From Shinisaurus crocodilurus (Eukaryota; Chordata; Lepidosauria; Squamata; Shinisauridae), in the NCBI GenBank assembly GCA_021292165.1, contig CM037877.1:126360402-126424401 (forward strand): 64,000 nt of DNA. The letters run 5' to 3'. The position numbers and the translations under genes were made by a program. This document shows, in pieces, positions 18,900 through 29,300 of this stretch. Numbering within the stretch: position 1 is the stretch's first letter; the number at the start of each line of letters is the position of its first letter. The notes under the pieces are model-generated. The model had not been told where the DNA came from. It was given only the letters and a program-made list of their open reading frames with translations, and did not search any database.

Positions 18900-21310
18900 A
18901 CAAAATGTAAAAACACCCCTTTAAAAATTATGCAATAAGTTTAATTAAGTCTTGTTTTGATTCATTCTTAGACATCAACCGCCGACTTGCTTCTTGACCT
19001 CTTATATATCCCTCACGTTTCTCGGCTGTATATACTTTGCCTGCTGCCTCTGTGACTTGTTTGACAATTCTTTCTACAGACTGTGCATGACAGGGCCACT
19101 TTGGAACTTGCATAGGTTCATTAATGAACTTCTTGACTTCTGATGTCGATAGTTTGCGTGTCAAAGGAGGTTCATATACATTTTCAGACCAGTCTATGAG
19201 TTCTAACAGGGAAGTAGCAGCAGGATTAATAGAAGGAGTCTTTCTGGGATGTACAGAAAGATCACCCAGGAAATCATCATTTCCACTCCTTGTCAACAAT
19301 CTTCTGCACACCACCTTTTCTCTCATTACTGTCATTGGAGCACAAGAGTGTCTGAATGATCATTTCGCTGAATGCATACCATGCTGAACGCTGGATTATA
19401 GGCAAAACAGCATCCACTACTTTTGGAGTCTGAGGAGCTGGAGCTGGAACAACACATGGTGTGGGCCTTCCACCTAAGAGTGTTTTACTTTGATCTGGAA
19501 CCAGCAGGGAAAGTACACGCCAACAATGTACTCCACTATCAGTCTTAAGTTCTGGAGGGTTTCCCCCTTAAAACCATGTTTTGATCCCCATATACGGCAA
19601 ATCCTGTTTGCAATAATTAACCATCTCGAGTGACACACTGGACCAATTTCAAGAAAGGCGAGAGATCTATAGGGAGTTTTCCTGTCCTTATGACCTGTGT
19701 AATTCTGTACCCATGTGCTTGATCTGTTGACAAATAATTTATTACATTGTGACTAAGAGAAATGAGAGACTCTCCAATTGAGACTTTAGTGAATGAAGGA
19801 TAAATTTCCAGTTCTGTGGCATTGTCTAGCATCTTCCCAATAACACCAGTCCATTTGTTGTTTGATAAAGTCTTCCCATCTAGTGTCGTGATCAAGTGTC
19901 GTAAGGGCAGCTCATTCGTATGAAGAGCACAGACTAACCATATGAGCTTGCGGCAAAGTTTAACCTCAACCAAGTGCATGATACCACCAGTCCAACCAGT
20001 GTTTTCATTTGTGGAATCACCCCCAATGGCCTACAGAGTTTTATCAATGCTCTTCTTCTTCATGAAATCCACTAAATTATCAGCAATAACTTCAGCAGGT
20101 TTTTTTCTGTTTGAATATTTCTCTGGGGTGAAGTGGTACAGATATCTTCCACCTGGCTCACTGCATACAGAATCATGCTCTTCTTTCATGATGCTGGGGA
20201 AACGCCGATCGGAATTATCAGCCTTCAGCATAACTTTAGTTGTGTCTTGACGGCCATCAAAGAAGATGCAGTCAAGTGTACTCTTCTTTCATGTTTTATC
20301 ACATTCTTGATCTAGCGATTTCATAAGTTTTTCTTGGGCCCTCTTGACTTTATTGTGATCCACTACAAATGTCTTGTCATGTTCAGTAACTAAGCCAACA
20401 TCAATAAAAGCTGCAGTGGTAATGGCAGCTGTGGCACGCAGGCCAACACCATACCTGATGCTCTGCATAGCAACATTGCATATTTCCAATGTGTTGTGCT
20501 GTTTATTTTTATTTGAAGTAGAAGATGTACTTGGCAATTCTAATGAAATTCCATAACTTTCATCCTTTCCATCTTCAGGATCAGTCATTTCTTCTTCATC
20601 ATCAGTGGAGAAAATTACTTCATTTGATGATATTGAAGCATCCGGCTTACTCCTCTGCTTATATTCAGAAAGTCTTCTCTGCTCATCTTCTTGCCGTTTC
20701 TGCCTTTTGACGACTTGTCTGTTATGTTCAGGCAAATCTGGCAGACCAATTTGATGTGGTCCAATAGAACCAGTCTTGTCTCTCTGACCCTTAATGAAAG
20801 CAAGTTCATTCACAGGGATCTTAAACTCTGTACGACATATACATTGAATATGAGCTACCTTTTTGCAGTCTGCAGCACAGCCTACTTCACAACAAAGCAC
20901 AATTTTACATTCGCAGTTAAGGATGTCAAAAAACTTGTCAAGTTTTAATGTGAAAGCCTCTTTGGTTTCTAGCTTTCCCCTACAAAGCAATATATTCTTA
21001 GCCTGCTCCCAGCTATCTTGCATCTTATGTAAGATTCTAATTTTTGAATTTATAACAGGGACTACAAAAGCACTGTTAGAAAGTTCCCACTTCTCAATCA
21101 CTTTGGGATAAATGTCCTTTGCAACACTGATCGCTGGATAGTTTCTAGCATCATCAGCACTTTGTTCTCGTATCAATAATCCATATCTCAGGACATCTTG
21201 CAGAGTTGGTAGTTCAGAAGGCAACCGCAAGAGGTCTTGACCAGTTCCAATAAAATTGCTCATATGAGTGAATGTTCCTTGTCTCGTTTTTCTTTTTGAA
21301 GCCATTTTAT
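18900..21310 (-). pseudogene. Transposase-like relic, family not assigned
   Basis: A minus-strand coding relic of about 2.4 kb, split by frameshifts and stops. In order: an intact 338-residue N-terminal frame (20289-21305); IFFDGRQDTTK and EEHDSVCSEPGGRYLYHFTP (about 20031-20280); AIGGDSTNENTGWTGG then LIWLVCALHTNELPLRHL (about 19617-20030); and a C-terminal LIDWSENVYEPPLTRKLS ... PCHAQSVERIVKQVTEAA block (18928-19335). The spaced Asp residues in FDGR and GGDSTN look like a DDE-type nuclease core. Similar proteins of unknown function occur in cnidarian and arthropod genomes as I remember them; that memory is not checked. I found no terminal inverted repeats. It is not functional as read. Confidence 0.6.
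20289..21305 (-). CDS. N-terminal ORF of the unassigned transposase-like relic
   Basis: An uninterrupted 338-residue frame starting MASKRKTRQGTFTHMSNF. Residues about 130-165 form a cysteine cluster (CECKIVLCCEVGCAADCKK ... CIC), which looks like a zinc-binding domain. Residues about 200-260 are charged and acidic (STDDEEEMTDPEDGKDE) and likely disordered. The C-terminal part (IRYGVGLRATAAITTAAF ... VVDHNKVKRAQEKL) is more ordered in look. The continuation of the protein lies in other frames just downstream, so this is the 5' part of a broken gene. No host gene similarity recognised. Confidence 0.6.
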   Translation of the reverse strand: MASKRKTRQGTFTHMSNFIGTGQDLLRLPSELPTLQDVLRYGLLIREQSADDARNYPAISVAKDIYPKVIEKWELSNSAFVVPVINSKIRILHKMQDSWEQAKNILLCRGKLETKEAFTLKLDKFFDILNCECKIVLCCEVGCAADCKKVAHIQCICRTEFKIPVNELAFIKGQRDKTGSIGPHQIGLPDLPEHNRQVVKRQKRQEDEQRRLSEYKQRSKPDASISSNEVIFSTDDEEEMTDPEDGKDESYGISLELPSTSSTSNKNKQHNTLEICNVAMQSIRYGVGLRATAAITTAAFIDVGLVTEHDKTFVVDHNKVKRAQEKLMKSLDQECDKT

Positions 21311-21650
21311 CACTCTAAACAAAGATTTTAATACAATCATACTAATAAAATTTTCACCTGCAAGGAAGATAAATACTTTTAAAGATACATTTACATAAAT
21401 ATTTTCATAAAACGCATATCATTTTACAAGATAAAAAAGCATACAGATTAATTGGAAATTGCATAAAAATGTAGAAAAAACGCCATTTTTACATGCTCAT
21501 TTACCAAGCAAAACCAAATTATATGAATTTAACAAAAACATTTTTTAAATTCTCTAGTCAAGCTGCAACTTTTTAGCACCCCATATTTTTAAATTTTAAA
21601 AGTCAGAAAATTTGACATGCCCTGAAAGCCCAGTGGGCATATGAGAATTG
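21311..21650. other. AT-rich flank of the transposase-like relic
   Basis: Probably the 5' non-coding part of the same element. No terminal repeat or promoter can be named. Confidence 0.4.
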
Positions 21651-21790
21651 CTGGTGGTATTTATTTATTTATTTCATTTATACCCCACTCTTCAGCCAGA
21701 AAAGGCTCTCAGAGCGGCTTACACAAATTAATAATAAGACAGTCCCTGCCCTCAGGCTCACAATCTAAAAGACATGAACACAAAACATCA
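21651..21790 (-). mobile_element. Interspersed repeat tail, same family as 31250
   Basis: TTTATTTATTTCATTTATAC CCCACTCTTCAGCC ... GCTCTCAGAGCGGCTTACAC ... GACAGTCCCTGCCCTCAGGC is the reverse complement of the block at 31250-31372. It looks like the 3' end of a squamate LINE or SINE family; class not determined. Confidence 0.6.
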
Positions 21791-21943
21791 AGAAACACTG
21801 AATATAGTATTAAAAAAAATAATAATCTACAGAATATAAGAACAGCAATACAAGTTAAAAAATATTAAAAAACACTAAATATTCAAAAAAAATATACAAC
21901 AGAAATAATTACAGATACCAACAAACAAACAAAAAAAAAAAAG

Positions 21944-22473
21944 GCAGGAGCAGCAGCAGCCTTTGTAGCTGGAGTCAGTCAGGCCCCACCCGTCCCTAGC
22001 CAGGTGTGATGAGCCAGGGAAGCAGGGACCAGGTCTTGCAGGACTCACAGCTAGATGGTCTCCAGGCACCTTCAGCAGGAGCAGCAGCAGCAGCAGCCTT
22101 TGTAGCTGGAGTCAGTCAGGCCCCATCCTCCCCGGCCAGGTGTGATGAGCCAGGGAAGCAGGGACCAGGTCTTGCAGGACTCACAGCTAGATGGTCTCCA
22201 GGCACCTTCAGCAGGAGCAGCAGCAGCAGCAGCCTTTGTAGCTGGAGTCAGTCAGGCCCCATCCTCCCCGGCCAGGTGTGATGAGCCAGGGAAGCAGGGA
22301 CCAGGTCTTGCAGGACTCACAGCTAGATGGTCTCCAGGCACCTTCAGCAGGAGCAGCAGCAGCCTTTGTAGCTGGAGTCAGTCAGGCCCCACCCTCCCCG
22401 GCCAGGTGTGATGAGCCAGGGAAGCAGGGACCAGGTCTTGCAGGACTCACAGCTAGATGGTCTCCAGGCAGTA
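21944..22473 (+). repeat. 136-bp minisatellite, about 3.9 copies
   Basis: Tandem unit beginning GTGATGAGCCAGGGAAGCAG and containing a (CAG)n run and CCTTTGTAGCTGGAGTCAGT. Copies start near 22006, 22142 and 22278 (136 bp apart) with a shorter last copy that lost two CAG triplets, and a partial copy at the left end. Copies are nearly identical. The unit has no stop in some frames, giving spurious Ala/Ser-rich open frames. Confidence 0.95.
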
Positions 22474-22972
22474 CATTTATGCCAGGAGTACATGCTAAAT
22501 TGAGGTGTTCCAGGAATGGGACAAGACAACTGGATCTAAGTGATCACTCTAGCTGCAGAAATATGGGGAAGCAGAGTTCCTGCATTTTCCCCCAGCTGAT
22601 TCCAATAAACTGGGTACTATGCTACATATGGCTGCTCTTTGTGGTTTTAAATATAGTAGTTCAACACAACTGCTTGTATTTTTCCTGAATTGTTGAATTC
22701 TGGTTGTTTTTGAATATGTATATTCTTCACACACATTCCTTTGGTAGAGATGTGGTGTGAATCTGTAATATTTTATGTTCATACTATTGCTTTTTTGGGG
22801 TGAAATTGTTATAGGTATGCTGCATAGAGAATTATTTGGATTGTGCGAGATCTGTTTGATTGTGAAATGCGCAATGATTTCTTGTGTTTAATTTTACTTT
22901 GTGAATGCTTGGTTGTTTGGAGGTGCGAGCAGACTGAAGACAAAAGAGGAAGCCCTTTGCAGATCAGAGATA
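22474..22972. other. Intergenic, no gene recognised
   Basis: No repeat or exon recognised; AT-rich on the right. Confidence 0.45.
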
Positions 22973-23223
22973 CAGTAATACCTTGGATTGCAAGTAACTT
23001 GGTTTGAGAGCGTTTTGCAAGACAAGCAAATTTCTAAATATTTATTTAATTTTGTTTGACTTGATATACAAGCGACGTCTTGCAATACAAGTACTGTAGT
23101 ACGGCTAAAATTAAAAATCTCTGTACAAATTTTTTTGGGGAGGATTTCGTTTTGATATAAGAGTGTTTTGGATTACAAGCACGTTTCCGGAACGAATTAT
23201 GCTCTCAATCCAAGGCATGGCTG
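22973..23223. mobile_element. Tigger-like MITE, copy 1
   Basis: 251-bp element with ends CAGTAATACCTTGGATTGCA and (complement) CAGCCATGCCTTGGATTGAG, flanked by TA on both sides. It contains two blocks like CGTTTTGCAAGACAAGC and ACAAGCGACGTCTTGC. TA duplication and the CAGT...CCTTGGATT ends point to the mariner/Tigger group. Near-identical copies are at 48128-48376 and 50809-51058. Confidence 0.85.
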
Positions 23224-23226
23224 TAG

Positions 23227-23640
23227 CAGTTGAGATTTGCAGTGGGGGTGGGGAGGTGTTCACTGAAATACTGTGGAGTCAGGGAGCCAAAGTATCTCAG
23301 TTTGTTCATCCTGACATTCCACTTGGAAGAAAAGGGAATGATAATGGTTTCTGGTTTCTGTCCCCACCCAAGCCTGGTTTTCAAGCTTCAGGTGATCCCT
23401 GTTCTAGAGTATTCTACCCATCACCATGTTTTGTACTCCTTGAGTTACCTGTTTTTCTTCTCTACAGATTTATTAGAATATTCTGAGTTCAGAGCAAAGG
23501 ATGTGTGAGAAATGATCAGGAATAAAGTAAAGAAGATATGGGCTATATTCAGATGTAATGCTAGTTTAGCATTATGGGAATGAGTGTGTGAGCTCTGCCC
23601 CTCTTTCTTTTCCAGCACAGCTGCAAGGAGATTGAAAGTT
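23227..23640. other. Intergenic, no gene recognised
   Basis: No recognisable feature apart from chance frames. Confidence 0.45.
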
Positions 23641-23741
23641 AACCATGGTTAGTCTTAACTATGGTTTAGGGAAACAAGTCCTAGTAATTCATTGTTTGAC
23701 TTTGGCTTGTTTCCCTAAACTATAGTTAAGACTAACAACAG
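23641..23741. mobile_element. Palindromic MITE
   Basis: Left arm AACCATGGTTAGTCTTAACT then ATGGTTTAGGGAAACAAG; right arm CTTGTTTCCCTAAACTATAG then TTAAGACTAACAACAGTT. Arms of about 38 bp and a loop of about 27 bp. No coding capacity. Confidence 0.75.
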
Positions 23742-23871
23742 TTTGTTCAGGTTTGGACATAACAATTAATCACAATTAGTTGAAAACACCGGGCAGTGCT
23801 GGAGGAGGAGGAGGAGGAGTGCACAAGTTCATTCCTACAATGCAGGACACTGTAGTCAAGGCATTAGTCGA

Positions 23872-24105
23872 GCCAGTGTGGCGTAGTGGTGAGAGTGTTG
23901 GACTGGGACTTTGGAGATCTGGGTTCTAGTCCCCGCTTGGCCATGAAACTCACTGGGTGACTTTGGGCCAGTCACGGACTCTCAGCCTAACCTACCTCAC
24001 AGGGTTGTTGTGAGGATAAAATGGAGAGGAGGAGGAGGATTATGTAAGCCGCCTTGGGTTCCTTTCAGGAAGAAAGGCGGGGCATAAAATAAATAAATAA
24101 ATGCA
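23872..24105 (+). mobile_element. Sauria SINE, full length
   Basis: Starts AGCCAGTGTGGCGTAGTGG (A box) and continues with GGGTTCTAGTCC (B box), the CACTGGGTGACTTTGGGCCA and CCTACCTCACAGGGTTGTTG core blocks and the tail GGCGGGGCATAAAATAAATA. Orientation is the same as the Pcdh exons. The tail has three to four AAAT units. Confidence 0.93.
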
Positions 24106-24892
24106 CAAGATATGACCCACCAAGCCAAATGCAGCTCACCAGCCACATGTGCTAGCCCACCAGGACCTTGATGAACCTGCTTTTTTTCTGCCTGAGATTA
24201 CAACATAAAAAGTTTGGCGTGCACCAATTCATGCTGCTCAACTGTTGAGTTTTGTGGGTTACAAGTTGTTCCAGTCTCTTGTATTTTCTTGTCTCCATAT
24301 GCACTGTTTTTATTTGCTAGGGTTGGCTGGCAGGGTTGTTTTCCTGTCATTTTACTTTTGTGACTGCTGATTTCAAGCCTGATGTCCCTAGGAAAATGTT
24401 TGTGGTAGAAAGAAACAAATTTTCTCACCTGGATTCTGCTGCCTTATGGAGTTCTCAGGGAATACTTTGCACTATGCTGATAAATTGGTGTAAAGGGTTA
24501 GTGAGTTTTGGTCCTGTGTGGGTGTGCCTATATAGAAATATGTGAGTGCAATAAAAGGAAATAAGCAGATCACATGTCAAAAGCTGGTGTAGTGCCTGAT
24601 TACAATGTGATTCAGGAAATCCACAATTAAAATTTCACCTCTGCCATGAGCTCACTAGGTGGAAATTCCCTCTCAGCCACCCATCACCAATATGGGGATA
24701 TTAATTCTGACAGGGAACATAGGAAAGTTATGTATTTGGAGAAGAATTATAACATGAATGAGGAGGTTTGATGTTTGCAGATGCTCAAAAGGGTTTTAAC
24801 AGGGTTGAATGGTATTTTTAAAAGCTTTATCAATATACAATACAATTTTATTAAAGGCAACCAAATACAGGTTTTAGCCAGTTAGTTACATA
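24106..24892. other. Intergenic, no gene recognised
   Basis: No gene or assignable repeat. GCACAAGATATGACCCACCA ... CAGCTCACCAGCCACATGTG at the left may be a diverged repeat. Confidence 0.4.
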
Positions 24893-25408
24893 GAATCATA
24901 GAATCATAGAATCATAGAAAAGTAGAGTTGGAAGGGGCCTACAAGGCCATCGAGTCCAACCCCCCTGCTCAATGCAGGAATCTAGGTCAAAGCATCTCTG
25001 ACAGATGTCTGTCCAGCTGCACCTTGAATGCCTCCAGAGTGGGAGAGCCCACGACCTCCCTAGGTAGTTGATTCCATTGTCTTATTGCTCTGACAGTCAG
25101 GAAATTTTTTCCTGATGTTTAGGTGGAATCTAGGTTCCTGTAACTTGAGCCCATTATTCCGTGTCCTGCAAACTGGGATGATCGAGAAGAGATCTTTGCC
25201 CTCCTCTGTGTGACATCCCTTCAAATACTGGAAGAGTGCGATCATATCTCCCCTCAGTCTCCTCTTCTGAAGGCTAAACATGCCCAGTTCTTTCAGTCTC
25301 TCCTCATAGGGCCTTGTTTCCAGTCCCTTTATCATCCTTGTTGCCCTCCTCTGAACCCTCTCCAGTTTGTCTATGTCCTTCTTAAAGTGAGGTGCCCAGA
25401 ACTGGACA
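24893..25408 (-). mobile_element. CR1 LINE, 5'-truncated
   Basis: Reverse-oriented. At the left it has the complete CR1 terminus of CATAGAAT repeats and GTTGGAAGGGGCCTACAAGG. Coding sequence for the C-terminus ([20 protein letters not shown]) spans about 25200-25400. Truncated at CCCAGAACTGGACATAAAAT. About 0.5 kb. Confidence 0.92.
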
Positions 25409-25487
25409 TAAAATACAATAGCATAACACCATAAAACGATCATACAGATAAGGTCATAAGGCTAAAACCTTACATGTTACAATATTA

Positions 25488-25652
25488 AAACCTACTACGC
25501 TGGCACAGCTTGTCTGAGTATGGAAAGCTAAGCAGGGTCAAGCCTGGTTGTTACTTGGATGGGAGACCCCTCCTCTAGTTTCCTGCATTGAGCAGGGGGT
25601 TGGACTCGATAGCCTTGTAGGCTCCTTCCAACTCTATGATCTATGAAATCTG
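25488..25652 (+). mobile_element. 5S rRNA-derived SINE with CR1 3' tail, copy 1
   Basis: The head is 5S rRNA-like: GCTTGTCTGAGTATGGAAAG then CTAAGCAGGGTC (box A region) and TTACTTGGATGGGAGACC (box C region), so the internal RNA polymerase III promoter is preserved. After CCCTCCTCTAGTTTCCT it joins the CR1 3' end (TTGAGCAGGGGGTTGGACTC ... CTTCCAACTCTATGATCTAT). The same junction occurs in the copies at 37376-37536 (minus) and 48641-48812, so it is a real SINE family and not a chance join. Confidence 0.85.
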
Positions 25653-25659
25653 TGAGCAA

Positions 25660-26000
25660 ACAACTGGAACCTTACATCTCAAGACTGGCTACATACCTTT
25701 GTCTGAGCTGGGCAGCCTTTACAGCAAATTTAGCAGTGTTAACAATAACCATCCTGTCTGTACTGGACAGTAAATATTTGATCTTATCCATATCACTGTG
25801 GGTCAGAATCATCCTAATAAATTTCTCTAGGTCCTCTCCCCTTGGTGTATCGTAGAGTTTACAGTATAACATGTAATGTATAACATCCTCTACCTGTTGG
25901 CCACTACAGATACATAGGCGCTGATCAGATCTCTAGGGATTTTCTTAAACCTGCCTTCCGCAAAATTTGATTTCATTGTCTGACAGCACAGGGTTAAAAG
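25660..26000 (-). mobile_element. LINE C-terminal fragment with Cys/His knuckle
   Basis: Minus strand encodes RLCICSGQQVEDVIHYMLYC, a C-x-C...H-x4-C motif like the C-terminal zinc knuckle of some LINE polyproteins. It is followed by LYDTPRGEDLEKFIRMIL and FAVKAAQLRQRYV. The rest of the element is missing. It may belong to the family at 45960-48110, which would need alignment to a full-length copy. Confidence 0.5.
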
Positions 26001-26069
26001 CTTTATCAGGAAGTTTGGATTGGGAGAGAATTTATATCAGTATATATATTTATTATAGGCTAAACCATA

Positions 26070-27550
26070 GTAAAATATTTTGGTTAATAATCAACTCTCA
26101 GATGTTATGACTTTGAAGAGGGGAACATGGCAAGGCTGTCCCCCTTATCATTATTGTTTGTTCTGTGCATTAAAATCTTACCTACTGAAAGATCCAATAG
26201 TATAATCAAAGGATAAAAAGTACGAGAAAAAGTAAGTTGACATTATACTCTGAAGATGTCGTTCTTAAGTTAACAGATCTAGTTAATTTTCTTAAGGAGA
26301 CCTTAAAAATTATTTGAAACTATGGGCAAGTATCTAGAGAAATGCTCATTTAATGTTTAAAATTTTGGTTTTAGTTGTATTTATACTGGGCTCTGACCAT
26401 AATAAATATTTGATTAGATTGGATAAAATGAATGAGGCAAAATCAGATTTAATAGCATTAAATATTAATAACCAAATGTGTAATACAATATGTTTAATTT
26501 TTTTTGGTACTCCATGGAAAAAAGATCAAGTATAAAAGAGATGTTTTAACTTGAATTATATTCCCTTGATTCCAAATATGGAGTTAGATATAGAACAGTT
26601 GGCTAAACTTGGTAAGCTGCCTTGGATATTTTACTGCAATGTAAGATATAATTCTTACACGGCAATACTGTGCCTACTTTCCTGGGAGCAAGTACGGTTG
26701 AACTCAGTGGGACTTACGTCTGAGTAGGCATGTTTAGGATTGTGCCATTCATCATAATCATCTTAAATTATTATCGGGAGGAAGAGTTGCTTCAGTAAAA
26801 ATGAATTTTCTTCCTAAATTAAAATGTATTTAACTTTATTTATTCCAGTGCCTACACTACTTTCATAAAGATTTCTTAAGAAATTTATAAATGATGTCAA
26901 GAGATCAAGGATTACACATAACATTCTATTCCCCCCTAAAAAAGCAGAATGGAGGGGATTAACATCCCTAAAACATTAACCTACTATTTAGCATCACATA
27001 TAGTTGCTATTATTTGTTTTTGGAAAAATCTGGATCACATCTGATTCGTCATCATGGTTGATTTCTCAGTATAGTTTAGAGGTAACATTAAAAACTTATG
27101 ATATGGTACAGAAGGAGGAAAGGCCTGAAATAGCAATAAAGATCTGTTAGAAGGTACATTGGCTACTGAACTAGGGAAAAATTAAATATAAAATATGTTT
27201 GGATAAATCTCCAATTACATGTGTTTTCTGTAAAGAACAATTTGTGATGAGACCATTAATGATAATGTACAAATGCGTAAAATGGTGGAAATTTAGAATG
27301 TTGTCATTAACAGAATGTAATATATAGTAGTTATTTTAATTTGAATTGATGGCATTTGTGAAAAGGTATAGAAATATTATTCATAAAATCAATTAATACA
27401 TCAGATATACTATATCAAGTGTAGGCAACGTGGTGCTCATTATAAAGTCCTTTATATTGGTATCTTTCTTCTGCAAAGATCAAGGAATATAATCCTGGGA
27501 TATTAGCTGTTTGCTAGTATTAAGATTTTTGGAAGAAAGTGGCAGAAACC
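26070..27550 (+). mobile_element. L1 LINE ORF2 remnant
   Basis: Broken translation matches L1 ORF2: RGTWQGCPLSLL (motif B, near 26115), KLTLYSEDVVLKLTDL where L1 has YADD (motif C, near 26235), SVKMNFLPKL (near 26795) and LYLFQCL, then a degraded C-terminus to about 27540. Many stops, so an old copy. A palindromic squamate repeat lies inside it at 26655-26750. Confidence 0.7.
26655..26750. mobile_element. Palindromic squamate repeat inside the L1
   Basis: Contains CCTGGGAGCAAGTACGGTTG, AACTCAGTGGGACTTACGTC and TGAGTAGGCATGTTTAGGAT; the two halves are approximate reverse complements. Related remnants occur near 31715-31800 and 34130-34260. Confidence 0.55.
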
Positions 27551-27585
27551 AGTAGGAATATAACTTCATATTTACTACCAATGTC

Positions 27586-28288
27586 CAGCGATGGGGACTC
27601 GGACTCGAGGACTCGACTCGTGAGTCGGACTGAGTCCCCCCTCTGACTCGACTTGGACTCGAGTCCCAATATTTTTAATGGGACTCGAGACTCGACTCGG
27701 GACTCAAGACCAAGGACTCGTCAACATCCCTGGGCTGTTGACGAGTCTTCTGGCTGTGCCAGAAGGAGCGCGATCACTGGTGAAGAGCGCATGGAAGCGA
27801 GGCGCGCCGCTGCTCGGCCACTATGGACAGCTACCAGGAGCGCAGCCCCAACGATGTGTTGAGATTTATTTTGATTGATGTGTTGTTGTGGGGGGTTTGG
27901 GTTAGGGTCAGACATTTTGGGTTTGGCTGCCTCTGCCTGCCTGTTTGGGGTTCCCTGCCTCCTCTGCCTGCCTGGTTATTTTGGGTTTGTCTGCCTGGTC
28001 TGTTCTTGCCAAAATCAGTTGCAGAGTTTTGAAATAAAAAGGCACACTTGTGCCTAGAATTTATTTAAGCCACACATCTGAAGTAGCCTTATTTTGTTGG
28101 GGGGAAACCCCATTGATTTTAATAGGGACTCGTGGAGTCAGTTTTGGGAGTGACTCAGGACTCGTGACTCGTGAGTCACCATTTTGGACCAAGGACTCGG
28201 ACTCGGACTCGAGACTCGGGTCCAAAGACTCGTGACTCGACTCGTGACTCGACTCGTGACTCGAGACAAGGACTCTTCAACATCCCTG
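27586..28288. mobile_element. hAT-type element with ACTCG arrays
   Basis: 703 bp with ends CAGCGATGGGGACTC and (complement) CAGGGATGTTGAAGAGTC, flanked by perfect 8-bp duplications CCAATGTC at 27578-27585 and 28289-28296. Both subterminal regions are packed with ACTCG/GACTCGAGTC motifs, in direct and inverted orientation. An internal GACTCGTCAACATCCCTGGG near 27715 copies the right terminus and forms an inverted repeat with TGTTGACGAGTC. The middle (27760-28110) is unrelated GC-rich then TG-rich DNA. No transposase is encoded. Confidence 0.9.
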
Positions 28289-28296
28289 CCAATGTC

Positions 28297-29300
28297 CCCA
28301 GTGAGGTTGCCTGCATTTTCCAGCAGAACTGTTCCTGGATTCTGTTAAATTCTATAAGGATTCCCAATACATCAGTGCTGTGCTCATGCAGGGAAGGATT
28401 GTGTCCCTTATTTATAAGCAGGGGGAAAATAAAGGAACTTTATTCCTGCTGGTTCAATGCAATCAGGGTGGTGGTGGTGGTGTGGATTTTCCTTCCCCAT
28501 TCCATGTGGAGGATCGCCCCCTCCATTTTCCTCCCATTAACACCAATGGAATGGAAATTAATTACACCAGCTCCAGAGCTTGTGTAGTTCTTGTAACCTT
28601 CTTGGACATGTCAGGGGAACAAGGGGGAATAGGATCCTGTGGATCCACAGTCTCACACAACACCCCCCCACACACAAACACACATCCCGTTCCTGGCCCC
28701 ACCACCATTGGAACAGCAACAATGGCAGAACTGCACTGGGGAGACCTCTCCGAAGGTGGACTTCCCTCTTCTAAGATAGAGAGGGAGGTCTGCAGCATCT
28801 TATGGTCCCTCAGTCACCCTTCCAGAGAGCATAGGATTGCTCCCTGTCATAAATCTGTGCATAATATAAAATTGATAGAATCTTGTTAAATTAACTCCCC
28901 CCCCCCAAGCCTGTAATGGCTTTAATTTTTGGTATAGAAAAATCTTTATAATAAATGAGAGGATCAATTGGTGACTGAGGAGGTGGCACCCTTTGTATGT
29001 TTAATTGTAGATGCTATTATAATAATCCAATTATCATTATTATTGTAATTGGTTTTATGTGCTTTCCCCAACTAAGAAGAGCCACCTTGGGAGGGATCCT
29101 GCCCTAAAAGGTGGCCTAGAAATATTTTAAATAAATAAATAAATTACCCTGGAGGTTCATTATTCCAAATTGAATTGATTTATGAAGTAATTCATTTACT
29201 TACTTATTTAATTTGTTTCTACTTTAATCTCATGGAAATTTACAGATCAGTTCACAAAACATCAATAAAATACCATGAACTACAAAAACATAACATTACT
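28297..29300. other. Intergenic with repeat remnants
   Basis: No gene recognised. Chance frames of 130-170 residues at 28171-28889 have no domain. About 28540-28860 (GGGAGACCTCTCCGAAGGTG ... AGCATAGGATTGCTCCCTG) resembles 57080-57215 and is probably a shared squamate repeat. About 29070-29145 (CCACCTTGGGAGGGATCCTG ... TTTAAATAAATAAATAAATT) looks like an L2-type 3' tail. Confidence 0.4.

Noticed and set aside
22006..22688. Three open frames of 89-136 residues
   Set aside because: They are translations of the 136-bp minisatellite in shifting frames and repeat the same residues. No start context or homology.
25500..25570. 5S rRNA gene
   Set aside because: Only part of 5S is present, with an internal deletion and a CR1 tail; the same join occurs at three places. 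It is a SINE.
28171..28889. Frames of 138 and 169 residues
   Set aside because: Composed of the ACTCG repeats and flanking repeat DNA; Thr/Arg-Asp periodic translation with no domain.
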